A program made the position numbers and the translations under genes. Below, one piece after another: positions 8,952-17,812 of a DNA stretch of 64,000 nucleotides; within the stretch, counting starts at the first letter, position 1, and each line of letters starts with the position of its first letter. The stretch is from contig NZ_SMAL01000006.1 of assembly GCF_004342165.1 (NCBI RefSeq), positions 124,001 through 188,000 of the forward strand. The letters are read 5' to 3'. The stretch is from Natranaerovirga pectinivora (GTDB lineage: Bacteria; Bacillota; Clostridia; Lachnospirales; DSM-24629). The notes beneath the pieces are model-generated. The model saw only the letters and a program-made list of their open reading frames with translations. It was not told the origin of the DNA and ran no database searches.

Positions 8952-10140
8952 ATGCAGCTTCTGGTTCCGTAGATTGAGACTCATTGAATAGATTAGTTGA
9001 TTTTGTAATAATAAAAAAGGTTATAACAGCCACTAAGCAAATAATTGAATTAACAAAGAATACACCTGAAATTCCAATGTATGTAGTAGCAAATCCCCCT
9101 ACTGAAGATCCGATGATTCTACTTAGTCCACTAAGAATAATAGCATTCATCATTTGACCGCTGGCTTTTAATTCTTTTACAACATTGTCACTAACAAATT
9201 GAGCCATACATAGATAAAAAACAATAAATGTAAATCCGTGTAATGTCCAAATAAAAGGCAATGTAACTTCTGATAATGCAAAAGCAAATAAAAACCATCT
9301 GATAGACTGGATTAGCCCAGAAAACATGAGAATATTTATAATACCAAAGCGTTTATAAAGCCTATCAAAAAACATCATAAAAGGAAACTGGCTAAAGGAT
9401 CCAATGGAAACACCCAGGCCTATGATTCCAGTACTAATCCCTAAACTTTTACTATACAAAGAATGAAATGAGTTGAAAAAACCAAATGCAGTAGATATTA
9501 TTAAAGCATAACTAAAAATAATAATGAGTCGTTTGTCTTTAAATAACACTAAAATATTAACTTTTTGTTTTCCTTTACTTTGATGACCTTCTACTGGTGG
9601 ATAGAATAAAGCTAATAATAAAGATGAAAACATTAAAATTGAAAAAACGGGAAACATATACATGATATTGTTTTCAAAAATTCTACCAGCAAAATAAGCC
9701 ATAAGGGCAAAACCCAGTGAACCGATTGTTCTTATATGAGAGAATTTAAATTTGTTAGATGTTGATAACTCTAAAGTAATGGCATCGCTTATAGGATTTA
9801 TAGCACATTGGAAGAAATTAAAGGTCCCTAAAGCAAGTGCTAATAAAATAAATCGATCTCCTGATAAGGGTAAAAACCAAATAGTAGCCGATGCAGCAAT
9901 AAGACAAATATATAAAACAGTATTTTTATACTTAGAACGATCACTAACAATGCCCCATAATGGCTGAGCAAATAGAATGATGATACCACCTAAAGATTCT
10001 AATAAACCTATTTGAGCACCATCGAATTTTAAAACATCTGAGTAGTAAATACCTATAAAAGCTCCAAATGCGCTATAACTCATAAACCTAATAGCATAAT
10101 AAAGAGAAATAGGTATTAGTATTGATTTTGTCCGTTTCAT
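8950..10140 (-). CDS. MFS family transporter (MFS_1-like)
   Basis: A 396-residue protein with about twelve membrane helices. The N-terminal half has the MFS loop motif as GIVSDRSKYK after helix 2 (QPLWGIVSDRSK). The opening ISLYYAIRFMSYSAFGAF and overall pattern fit the MFS_1-like/nucleoside-proton-symporter-like subgroup. Substrate cannot be deduced. AAGGAGG precedes the ATG by about 12 bases. It has no obvious partner gene. Confidence 0.88.
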   Translation of the reverse strand: MKRTKSILIPISLYYAIRFMSYSAFGAFIGIYYSDVLKFDGAQIGLLESLGGIIILFAQPLWGIVSDRSKYKNTVLYICLIAASATIWFLPLSGDRFILLALALGTFNFFQCAINPISDAITLELSTSNKFKFSHIRTIGSLGFALMAYFAGRIFENNIMYMFPVFSILMFSSLLLALFYPPVEGHQSKGKQKVNILVLFKDKRLIIIFSYALIISTAFGFFNSFHSLYSKSLGISTGIIGLGVSIGSFSQFPFMMFFDRLYKRFGIINILMFSGLIQSIRWFLFAFALSEVTLPFIWTLHGFTFIVFYLCMAQFVSDNVVKELKASGQMMNAIILSGLSRIIGSSVGGFATTYIGISGVFFVNSIICLVAVITFFIITKSTNLFNESQSTEPEAA

Positions 10141-10326
10141 TTTAGTTATGTCCTCCTTCAGCTAAACACTTGTTCAAATATTGCAAATAAATTAATGATT
10201 ATAAAAGAAAATCGATGTATTTAGTAACTTATAGATTATAACATAAGTGTGGTAAAAGTAAAAACTAAAAATAATGAACAAATTATTAACAAAAGAATAA
10301 AACAAACTTTACCGAGGTGATAGATT

Positions 10327-11010
10327 ATGGACTTAAAACAGCATTTTTTAGACTTTGAAGAACATTTATTAAAAGACGAAAAACCATCTATTTACTTTAA
10401 TGAATTAGTGAATACCCATAAATTCCCTAAGGAGAAACCATTTAGTAGTATGTTATCTTTAAAGGAAACAGAACAAAATTTAGTGCATCATCCAGAAGGA
10501 AATGTATGGAATCATACAATGTTGGTAGTGGATTATGCAGCAATTGTAAAAAGACATAGTGAAAATCCAAAAGTATTTATGTGGGGGGCTTTTCTACATG
10601 ATATAGGAAAATCAACTACTACGAAAGTAAGAAAAGGAAAAATCACTTCTTATGACCATGATAAAGAAGGTGAAATTTTAGCTGAGGCATTTTTAAGATC
10701 CTTTAGTAATGATGAAAGTTTTATTAATGGGGTAAAAAAGATATGCAGATGGCATATGCAGCCTCTTTTTATAGCAAAACAACTGCCTTTTGCTGATATT
10801 AAAGGTATGATTGGGGAAGTAAAAGCATCTGAAATAGGGTTGTTTTCTATTTGTGATAGACTAGGCAGAGGAAAATTAACATCTGCAAAAATAGAAGAAC
10901 AAATGAAAGCAGTTATTACATTTTTAGATAAAGCTAAAAAGTATTCACAAGAAGATGAAAAAATAGAACAAATCATTGAAATTATTAAAAACTTCAATGT
11001 TGAAAATTAG
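10327..11010 (+). CDS. HD domain phosphohydrolase
   Basis: A 227-residue soluble protein. The metal-binding HD-domain residues are visible: NVWNHTMLVV (first histidine), FLHDIGKS (the HD pair), then DHDKEGEIL and the later CRWHMQP. The order matches HDIG-type domains such as those attached to CCA-adding enzymes and stand-alone nucleotide phosphohydrolases. No partner domain is attached. Substrate is unknown. The ribosome binding site is CGAGGTGAT before the ATG. Confidence 0.88.
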   Translation: MDLKQHFLDFEEHLLKDEKPSIYFNELVNTHKFPKEKPFSSMLSLKETEQNLVHHPEGNVWNHTMLVVDYAAIVKRHSENPKVFMWGAFLHDIGKSTTTKVRKGKITSYDHDKEGEILAEAFLRSFSNDESFINGVKKICRWHMQPLFIAKQLPFADIKGMIGEVKASEIGLFSICDRLGRGKLTSAKIEEQMKAVITFLDKAKKYSQEDEKIEQIIEIIKNFNVEN

Positions 11011-11106
11011 AGAAATTATATAAAATAAATAAATAATAGTCGAAAAATAAAATCAGATATTATATAATATAGATAAGTTAAATGAAATATAAAAGGAGAT
11101 AATAAT

Positions 11107-11379
11107 ATGAAATTGGAATTAGATGAGTTTATTGAAGAAATAAAAGCCGAGATTGCTGGGTATGAAGAAATTGATGAAAAGCTCATTATTGAATGGGAAA
11201 AGAATTTTAGAGAAGTTATTAAAACCTATAAGGATCCAAAAGGTAGAGTAAAAAGAGAAAAAAATTCTATTTATATAGTATTAGAAGATGAATCAGAGAT
11301 TTTTAGAGTTGCTGATCAATATTTTTCCGCTGTTGATGGAGATGAAATAAAAGAATATTGGGCTGGATTTCAATTGTAA
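11107..11379 (+). CDS. hypothetical protein
   Basis: A 90-residue, highly charged soluble protein that I do not recognise. It is mostly predicted helix in the first 45 residues (DEFIEEIKAEIAGYEEIDEK), followed by basic GRVKREK and an acidic tail. AAAAGGAGAT stands before the ATG, and a TATAAT-like element lies about 45 bases upstream, so it probably has its own promoter. A hairpin follows. Confidence 0.72.
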   Translation: MKLELDEFIEEIKAEIAGYEEIDEKLIIEWEKNFREVIKTYKDPKGRVKREKNSIYIVLEDESEIFRVADQYFSAVDGDEIKEYWAGFQL

Positions 11380-11426
11380 AAAAAAGCATTGTTTTTATAT
11401 GGGTAAATGAAAAGGTCTTAACATAT

Positions 11427-11463
11427 AAAGAAAGCGAATAATTTCAAATTATTCGCTTTCTAA
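11427..11463. terminator. hairpin terminator between convergent genes
   Basis: AGAAAGCGAATAATTT pairs perfectly with AAATTATTCGCTTTCT around one base. T-tracts on either side are weak, but the position between two convergent genes fits a shared terminator. Confidence 0.72.
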
Positions 11464-11499
11464 TAAGTGGTTATATACATTAGTAACAACAATTAGCTA

Positions 11500-11937
11500 T
11501 TAATTAGTATGTAGGTCTGGTTGTGCTTTTTCTAATGAATTTTTGATTGCATCCATAATTAATGAAGAAGTATACTTATGGTCAGCATTAAAAGTCACTT
11601 CAGCTACATCTGTATTTGAAGTAAGTTGTGAAGAAATATGCTCAAGTGATGGTTGAAGTAATGGGTATAAGGTCTCTACTGCAGGATGTAAGTCAACTAT
11701 TTTTACTGAAGTGATTTCATTTTCATTTACCCGTACTTCTACATTTACAGCCTGGTTTTCAAGAACCATGGAAGAAGTATACACACCTGGAATATAAGTC
11801 ATTGTAGGTGTTGTAGCATCATTTTTCTTAGGACTGAACATAAAGATAAGCAGAAAAATGAGAAAGATTCCCAGGCCAACAAAAATAGCTGTATAAATGA
11901 TTTCTCTGAGTTGAATAACAATTATTTTAGTGCTCAT
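11500..11937 (-). CDS. membrane-anchored protein with an FMN-bind-like domain
   Basis: A 145-residue protein with one N-terminal membrane anchor (about residues 14-33) and a domain that appears to be outside the membrane. The domain begins YIPGVYTSSM and continues VEVRVNENEITSVKIVDL, resembling the FMN_bind fold found in RnfG/NqrC and related proteins. The usual SGAT(Y)TS flavin-attachment motif is replaced by NADHKYTSS, so covalent FMN binding is doubtful. GGAGG lies before the ATG. The assignment is by pattern and is moderate. Confidence 0.65.
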   Translation of the reverse strand: MSTKIIVIQLREIIYTAIFVGLGIFLIFLLIFMFSPKKNDATTPTMTYIPGVYTSSMVLENQAVNVEVRVNENEITSVKIVDLHPAVETLYPLLQPSLEHISSQLTSNTDVAEVTFNADHKYTSSLIMDAIKNSLEKAQPDLHTN

Positions 11938-12053
11938 AAAATTGCCTCCTATAAAACAGCGATTATTATATTTTATTTAACATACACTCAAAATATGAGA
12001 TACTAGAGTAAAAATACATATAACATTTTTTCAAACTAGGAAGGATGACATAA

Positions 12054-13199
12054 ATGAAAAAATTTAAATTCATAATTGCTATAGGTATTTTAAGTATATT
12101 ACTTAGTGGTTGTTCTCAAAATATAACAGACAACGAAAAAACTATTGATAATAATACATATGATAATACACAAGAAAATAGCACTAATATCGATGAAAAA
12201 GAAAAAAACGGCAGTGAGGAAAATTTAGATAATGATAATATAGAAGATGAACCTAATGAAATAGAAGAAGGCCCTCCTGTTATAGATTATCAAGAAGTAC
12301 GACCCAATGAGTTAGGACATATTATGGTGGTAATGTATCACGGCATAAGAGATCTGCCACCATACCATCGTACAGCTGAAGATTTCATAAAAGATTTGCA
12401 GTATATGTATGACAATGGCTATAGACTCATATCCATGAGAGACTATATTGATCATAATATAGATATAGGCCCTGGTTTAACACCAATTGTATTGACTTTT
12501 GATGACGGATTAAGTACAACCTTTTCTTTAACAAAAGAAAATAGTGCGCTAGTACCTGCACCAAATACAGCAGTTGCTTTACTTGAAGCATTTGCTGAGG
12601 AAAATCCTGATTTTGGTAAGGCAGCTGTTTTTTATATCAATAGTGACTTAAGTATTTTTGATGGAGAAGGAACAGTTGAAGAAAGATTGCAGTGGTTGGT
12701 TGATAATGGCTATGAAGTTGCTAATCATACCAGTCAACATGCAGACCTATCTAAATTAGATGGGAATAGTGTACAAGTTCACATTGGCAAGGCAGATCAG
12801 TTTATAAAAAACATTCTGGGCAATGACTATATTGTTGATTCATTGACTTACCCTTTTGGTAGAAGACCAGCAACAGAATACCTTCAGTATGTAAGTAGTG
12901 GTGTATATAATGGCCATAAGTATGAATACAAAGTTGCTTTTAGAGAAGGACCAAGTGGACCATTTCATCCGCCTATACACATTAATTTTGCGCCTCTTAA
13001 TGTGCCAAGAGTTAGAGGGTCAGAAGGAGATATACAAGATTTGTTGTGGTTCTTCGATTATTATGAAAGCAACCCACATTTAAGATATATATCAGATGGC
13101 AATAAAGACAGAATAAGTATTTTAGAGTCTCAAAGTCATTTAATTAATAAAGATGCAATAGGAGACAAGGAACTTTATATATACACAATTGAAGAATAA
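12054..13199 (+). CDS. lipoprotein polysaccharide deacetylase
   Basis: A 381-residue secreted lipoprotein. Residues 1-21 form a type II signal with lipobox LLSGC, followed by an acidic, Asn-rich linker of about 65 residues. The catalytic domain is of the NodB/polysaccharide deacetylase type: MYHGIRDL, the metal and catalytic motif TFDDGLSTTF, the ANHTSQHADLS histidines and LTYPFGRRP. Such enzymes remove N-acetyl groups from peptidoglycan or surface glycans. AGGAAGGAT precedes the ATG, and a GC-rich terminator follows the stop, so it is a single-gene unit. Confidence 0.9.
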   Translation: MKKFKFIIAIGILSILLSGCSQNITDNEKTIDNNTYDNTQENSTNIDEKEKNGSEENLDNDNIEDEPNEIEEGPPVIDYQEVRPNELGHIMVVMYHGIRDLPPYHRTAEDFIKDLQYMYDNGYRLISMRDYIDHNIDIGPGLTPIVLTFDDGLSTTFSLTKENSALVPAPNTAVALLEAFAEENPDFGKAAVFYINSDLSIFDGEGTVEERLQWLVDNGYEVANHTSQHADLSKLDGNSVQVHIGKADQFIKNILGNDYIVDSLTYPFGRRPATEYLQYVSSGVYNGHKYEYKVAFREGPSGPFHPPIHINFAPLNVPRVRGSEGDIQDLLWFFDYYESNPHLRYISDGNKDRISILESQSHLINKDAIGDKELYIYTIEE

Positions 13200-13206
13200 A
13201 AAACAG

Positions 13207-13236
13207 GTAGCGGAGAATTTTTTCTCCGCTACTTTC
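13207..13236 (+). terminator. Rho-independent terminator after the deacetylase gene
   Basis: GTAGCGGAGAA pairs with TTCTCCGCTAC around a short T loop and is followed by a short T-rich stretch. Confidence 0.8.
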
Positions 13237-13261
13237 AAAAAAAGGCAAAGGTGGTTTAAGA

Positions 13262-16200
13262 ATGGGACTTAGTTTTATTATGGGGCGATCAGGTTCAGGA
13301 AAAACCCATATTTGTTATGAGGAGATTATAAAAAAATCAGAAGAAAATTCTAAAGAGACTTTTATTCTACTAGTTCCTGAACAATTTACATTACAAACCC
13401 AAAAGGATATCGTTAGCAAACATCCCAAAAAAGGCATTATGTCAATAGAAGTTCTAAGTTTCCAAAGGTTGGCATTTAGAGTCTTTGATGAGTTAGGTGG
13501 AACGACTAAAAAAATCCTTGAAGAGACAGGGAAAAGTATGGTCGTAAGAAAGGTTTTAGAAGAGCAAAAAAGTGGACTAAAAATTTTTAATAAGAACATG
13601 GACAAGATAGGTGTTGTTAATGAATTAAAATCTGCTATAACAGAATTCTATCAATACAATCTTTCAGAGATAGATATAGAGGATATTATAGAAAAAGCCA
13701 ACAAATCCCCTTTATTACAAATGAAATTACAAGATCTATATTTAATTTTTAAAGGATTTAAAAACTTTTTAGAAGATAATTATATAACCAATGAAGAATT
13801 ATTAGATATCTTAAAAGATGTGATTATAAGATCTAATTTTATAAAAAATTGCAGCATTTGGATTGATGGTTTTACAGGATTTACACCTATCCAATATAAA
13901 GTATTAAAGGAGTTAATAGCCAATAGCAATGAAGTAAAAGTGACCATTACAATAGATCCAATGGAGTCAATGAATCATCTAGATAAATACCAACTTTTTT
14001 ATGAAAGTAAAAAAACATATAACAATTTGATACAAATAGCAAAAGAATTAAACATAAAGTCAGAAGAACTCATTATAGAAGAAGAGATACCCATTAGATT
14101 TGCTAATCAGAAGGCTTTAGCACATTTAGAAAAGCATCTTTTTAGATTCCCATACGATATATATAAAGAAGAACCTATGGGAATGGAAGTTTTTATTGCA
14201 GATGATTTAGACAAGGAAGTGGAATTTGTAGCTAGAAAAATCACTGATTTAACAAGATATGAAGGGTATAAATATAGAGACATAGCAATTATCACAGGAG
14301 ATATTCAAAGATATGATTTGTTTATCAAAAAAATATTTGCAAATTATAAAATACCCTATTTTATTGATCAGAAAAAAAACATTTTATCCAATCCTTTGGT
14401 TGAACTTATTAGAACAAGTTTTGATGTAATCAATAATTATTGGTCTTATGAAAGTGTTTTTAGTTGGTTTAAAACAGGGCTATGTAATATTGAAAAAAGA
14501 CAGTTGGATTTAATAGAAAATTATGCAATAGCCTATGGCATAAAAGGCAGAAAAAACTGGGAGAAAGTTTGGGACAAACCTTACCCTTCCAAAGCCATTG
14601 AAAAAGATAAAGCATTTGAATTAGAAGAAATGAATCAAATAAAAGAAAAAGTGATTCAGCCTTTAATTGATTTTCAAGATAAAATAAAAGGAAAGGGTCA
14701 CAAAGTAAAAGCAATAACAGTAGCATTATATGAATTTTTAAGAAAATTAAAAATCCAAGAAAAACTAGAGTATTATGCCAATGAATTTAATGAAAGAGAG
14801 CTCCTACTATTAGAAAGACAATACAATCAAATTTATAAAATTGTAATAGATCTATTAGATAAAACAGTTGAAATTCTTGGAGAAGAAGTGGTAAGTGTAA
14901 AAGAGTATTCTAAGATATTACAAGCAGGGCTAGAACAATCTCAGATGGGATTAGTGCCACCAGGGTTAGATCAGGTTGTTATTGGTGATATAGAAAGAAC
15001 AAGATTGAAAGATGTTAAAACCTTATTCCTTATTGGCGCCAATGATGGTGTTATACCTAAAACCTCTGATAAAGGCAATGTCTTAAATGATATGGACAGA
15101 GAACTTATTGAAGAAAGTGGTATAACAATAGCCCCTACGGCAAAGCAAAAAAGCTATGAGGAACAATTCAATCTGTATTTGAATTTAACAAAGCCTCAAG
15201 ATCATTTGTTTATTAGTTTTAGCAAACTTAATGGGGAATATAAAACCATTAGACCCTCTAATTTGGTGAACCAAGTAATGAAATTGTATCCCAAATTAAA
15301 ATTATCTTTTGAAGAAAAAAAGGATGGGTTAGAGTATATTGGGTTGCCAGAGAGTACGTTAAAATACTTAATTGAAGAGTTAAGACAGTATAAAGTTAAA
15401 GAACTAGGACCTACGTGGGAAACAGTTTATAACTGGTATTTTAATAGTGAGCAATGGAAGGAAAGAATAATAAAGCTCATTGAAGGCATGTTTTTTGAGA
15501 ATAAAGAATTTTATTTATCAAAAGAAACTTCAGATAAGTTATATAATAAAGTCTTAAACAACAGTGTTTCTAGATTGGAACAATTTTTAGGATGTCCATT
15601 TTCACATTTTATTAAATATGGTTTAAAAGCCCAAGAACGTATTAAGTATGAAGTTTCTATGCCTGATATTGGCATCTTATTTCATGATTCTATAGAGGCA
15701 TTCTCCAAAAAATTGATTGCCAGTGATTTGGACTGGAGAGATATTAGTGAGGAATTAAGAGATCAATTAGTAGAAGAAGTTGTAAGGGAGGTAGCAAGTA
15801 ATTATGGAAACCAAGTTTTCTTTAGTTCTGCTAAGAATGAATACTTAATTCAAAGAGTAATACGTATCACTAAAAGAACGGTATGGGCATTACAAAATCA
15901 TATAAAGAGTGGTAAATTCAAACCAACAGATTATGAAGTTTCTTTTAATACAGATAAAGAGAAATTGGAAGAATTGAATATTAAGTTATCAGATGAACAT
16001 GTTTTACAGTTAACGGGAAGAATTGATAGAATCGACAAGTATGAAGAAGATGATAAAATTTATTTAAAAGTATTGGATTATAAGTCTGGAAAATCATCCT
16101 TTGATATTGTGGCTTTGTATTATGGTTTGCAATTACAGTTAATGGTTTATTTAAATGTTGCAACCACATTGGAAAAATCAAAGCATCCTAATAAGGAAGT

Positions 16201-16699
16201 TATACCAGCAGGTGTCTTTTATTATCATATAGATGATCCTTTGTTATCTGTTGAAAAGAATCTTTCGGATGATGAAAGAGAAGATGAGTTGTTAAAAGAA
16301 TTGAAGATGAACGGGTTGGTTTTAGAAAATGAAGAGGTTATTAAGTTGTTAGATTCTAGCTTTGAAACCCAGTCTAATATTATTCCTGTTAAGTATAAGG
16401 CGAATGGAGAGTTGGCAGCGAATTCTTCTGTTGCTTCTAAGGAGCAGTTTGAGAGGGTGTTGGATTTTGTTTCTGAGAAGATTAAGAATGCCGGTGAGGA
16501 TTTAATTAATGGAAATGTGGGGATTAAGCCTTATCGTTATAAGAAGAAGACAGCTTGTGATTATTGTAGTTATAAATCTATTTGTCAGTTTGATCCTTCT
16601 TTAGAGGGGGATGGGTTTGAGGTGCTTAAGGAGATGTCTCGGGATGAAGTTTGGAAGTTGATAGAAGGGGATAAGAATCCAGATGAAAGAGATTTGTAG
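13262..16699 (+). CDS. addB: ATP-dependent helicase/nuclease subunit B
   Basis: AddB partners AddA in the RecBCD-like enzyme that processes double-strand breaks for RecA-dependent repair. The 1145-residue length is typical. A Walker A motif GRSGSGKT occupies residues 8-15. The C-terminal RecB-type nuclease core includes VLDYKSGKS. The four cysteines of the AddB iron-sulfur staple are present: C778 (LGCPFSHF) and C1099, C1102, C1108 (CDYCSYKSIC). AAAGGTGG precedes the ATG. addA lies downstream but is separated by about 1.1 kb of structured repeats and a minus-strand gene, unlike the usual addBA operon. Third codon positions change strongly over the last 450 bases. Confidence 0.96.
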   Translation: MGLSFIMGRSGSGKTHICYEEIIKKSEENSKETFILLVPEQFTLQTQKDIVSKHPKKGIMSIEVLSFQRLAFRVFDELGGTTKKILEETGKSMVVRKVLEEQKSGLKIFNKNMDKIGVVNELKSAITEFYQYNLSEIDIEDIIEKANKSPLLQMKLQDLYLIFKGFKNFLEDNYITNEELLDILKDVIIRSNFIKNCSIWIDGFTGFTPIQYKVLKELIANSNEVKVTITIDPMESMNHLDKYQLFYESKKTYNNLIQIAKELNIKSEELIIEEEIPIRFANQKALAHLEKHLFRFPYDIYKEEPMGMEVFIADDLDKEVEFVARKITDLTRYEGYKYRDIAIITGDIQRYDLFIKKIFANYKIPYFIDQKKNILSNPLVELIRTSFDVINNYWSYESVFSWFKTGLCNIEKRQLDLIENYAIAYGIKGRKNWEKVWDKPYPSKAIEKDKAFELEEMNQIKEKVIQPLIDFQDKIKGKGHKVKAITVALYEFLRKLKIQEKLEYYANEFNERELLLLERQYNQIYKIVIDLLDKTVEILGEEVVSVKEYSKILQAGLEQSQMGLVPPGLDQVVIGDIERTRLKDVKTLFLIGANDGVIPKTSDKGNVLNDMDRELIEESGITIAPTAKQKSYEEQFNLYLNLTKPQDHLFISFSKLNGEYKTIRPSNLVNQVMKLYPKLKLSFEEKKDGLEYIGLPESTLKYLIEELRQYKVKELGPTWETVYNWYFNSEQWKERIIKLIEGMFFENKEFYLSKETSDKLYNKVLNNSVSRLEQFLGCPFSHFIKYGLKAQERIKYEVSMPDIGILFHDSIEAFSKKLIASDLDWRDISEELRDQLVEEVVREVASNYGNQVFFSSAKNEYLIQRVIRITKRTVWALQNHIKSGKFKPTDYEVSFNTDKEKLEELNIKLSDEHVLQLTGRIDRIDKYEEDDKIYLKVLDYKSGKSSFDIVALYYGLQLQLMVYLNVATTLEKSKHPNKEVIPAGVFYYHIDDPLLSVEKNLSDDEREDELLKELKMNGLVLENEEVIKLLDSSFETQSNIIPVKYKANGELAANSSVASKEQFERVLDFVSEKIKNAGEDLINGNVGIKPYRYKKKTACDYCSYKSICQFDPSLEGDGFEVLKEMSRDEVWKLIEGDKNPDERDL

Positions 16700-16709
16700 A
16701 GAGTAGAAT

Positions 16710-16848
16710 GGGACGACTAGCAAGTGTGTTATACATAAGATTAACCGACCCTTATCCATCCGTGGATAAGAGGGTCGGGCTCCGCCATCCTTGGCTCCGC
16801 TGTTACATCTTATATAGAACACACTTGTTAGTCTGAAAGTGGGTTCCC
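16710..16848. repeat. structured repeat family A, copy A1
   Basis: The long arm GACTAGCAAGTGTGTTAT pairs with the segment ending ACACACTTGTTAGTC at 16833. Inside lies a hairpin, CCCTTATCCATCCGTGGATAAGAGGG, described here as TTATCCA paired with TGGATAA, and then the conserved stretch GCTCCGCCATCCTTGGCTCC. An outer GGGAC may pair with GTTCCC beyond a bulge. It begins 11 bases after the addB stop. Four copies exist in the window. Confidence 0.85.
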
Positions 16849-16883
16849 TATAGTTTCTTTTTTAGAATTATGGAGAGAAGAAT

Positions 16884-17023
16884 GGGGACGACTATCAAGT
16901 GAGTTATATATAAGATTGACCGACCCTTATCCATCCGTGGATAAGAGGGTCGGGCTCCGCCATCCTTGGTTTCGCTGTTACATTTTATATATAATACACT
17001 TGCTAGTCTGAAAGTAGGTTCCC
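16884..17023. repeat. structured repeat family A, copy A2
   Basis: A second copy 36 bases after A1, in the same orientation. The core matches A1 closely, with GGTTTCGCT in place of GGCTCCGCT. The arms read GACTATCAAGTGAGTTATAT on the left and end ATACACTTGCTAGTC on the right. Outer GGGGAC can pair with GTTCCC at 17018-17023. Confidence 0.85.
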
Positions 17024-17066
17024 TTTAGTGGTTTTATATAAAACTCTGTAGTTGGTAGCGACTTTA

Positions 17067-17152
17067 GTTTCAGCAAGGTATATATGATTGATTTGGCGTC
17101 GACCGGCTGAAAGGTAAGGCAGCCAAATAAACCATATATGCCTTGCTGAAAC
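17067..17152. repeat. structured repeat family B, copy B1 (86 bp)
   Basis: Twenty-base arms, GTTTCAGCAAGGTATATATG at the left and its complement (one G-T pair) at the right, enclose a conserved core with a second stem ATTTGGC/GCCAAAT and the loop GTCGACCGGCTGAAAGGTAA. The other copy, at 54700-54785, has exactly the same length with different, still self-complementary arms. Confidence 0.87.
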
Positions 17153-17184
17153 GGGTTTCGCCGAACAATTCAAGTTTACACATG

Positions 17185-17212
17185 AAAAAAGAAGAGACCC
17201 TAAAATCTCTTC
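17185..17212 (-). terminator. terminator of the minus-strand gene at 17220-17627
   Basis: Read on the minus strand, GAAGAGATTTTAGGGTCTCTTC forms a stem GAAGAGA/TCTCTTC followed by six T. Confidence 0.8.
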
Positions 17213-17219
17213 AAAAAAG

Positions 17220-17627
17220 CTATTGATATCCCACTATATATTCATAAGTTATATTAGGAATACGCTGGGATACAATGGTTCTAAATCCTTGATCTGCTAT
17301 GTATTTATGAACTTCAATTAAATCATTTGAGTAGGCACCGTAGTCAACTAGATGAATGATAGCGTTTGTTTTGTCTGCTTTTGATAGTTCTGTTTTAAGG
17401 GTTTCAAATGTAACTTTTTGTTCGTTTAGCATAATATTATTTTGATATACTGTAACAGAGATATAGTATGGTTCCTTTGTTGTGGCAATGCTTTTTATGC
17501 TGTTTGCACCCCAGTGTGATATGCTAATGTTAAATAAGTCAGAAAAGATTAAGATGAATAAACAAAGAACGATTATTAAGCGTTTATAGGCTATTTTTGT
17601 TTTTTTCTTTCTTTTTCTCGTTTGCAT
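17220..17627 (-). CDS. hypothetical membrane-anchored protein
   Basis: A 135-residue protein with a very basic start (TRKRKKKTKIAYKR), one membrane helix (LIIVLCLFILIFSDLF) and a domain of about 95 residues that should lie outside the cell. The domain shows alternating strands and helices, with ISVTVYQNN, KTELSKADKTNAIIHLVDYG and GFRTIVSQRIP. I do not recognise the family. AAGGGGAAG lies before the ATG. Its third codon positions are rich in A and C (AAC, TAC, ATC, ACC), unlike other genes here. It is inserted with repeats A1, A2 and B1 between addB and addA. Confidence 0.72.
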   Translation of the reverse strand: MQTRKRKKKTKIAYKRLIIVLCLFILIFSDLFNISISHWGANSIKSIATTKEPYYISVTVYQNNIMLNEQKVTFETLKTELSKADKTNAIIHLVDYGAYSNDLIEVHKYIADQGFRTIVSQRIPNITYEYIVGYQ

Positions 17628-17684
17628 TTTTTATACTTCCCCTTAAGTAATTAACTCAGCTTTTATCTCTTTCTTCGTAAGAGA

Positions 17685-17706
17685 CACAAGCTTCAATGAA
17701 AGTCTA
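17685..17706 (+). repeat. short repeat, copy 2 (CACAAGCTTCAATGAAAGTCTA)
   Basis: Second copy of the segment at 4417-4439. Its right half is part of a perfect 13-bp stem (17698-17747). Confidence 0.45.
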
Positions 17707-17747
17707 ATCTCCAAATCCTTGCGAGCAAGTTTGCAGATTAGACTTTC
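17698..17747. repeat. inverted repeat upstream of addA
   Basis: GAAAGTCTAATCT pairs perfectly with AGATTAGACTTTC around a 24-base loop in which CAAA and TTTG can extend the stem. No T-tract follows, so it is not an obvious terminator. Confidence 0.7.
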
Positions 17748-17812
17748 ACATAAACAATATAACATATTATGGAATAATTGTAAATAATTGGAAATGTACA
17801 GGAGGTGGTTTT

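Noticed and set aside
17067-17152. Element B as a known self-cleaving ribozyme
   Set aside because: I looked for hammerhead (CTGATGA and GAAA) and twister cores; only fragments such as CTGAAA occur and the geometry does not fit.
16710-17152. CRISPR array
   Set aside because: Units are large hairpins with variable arms, are not evenly spaced with spacers, and no cas genes are present.
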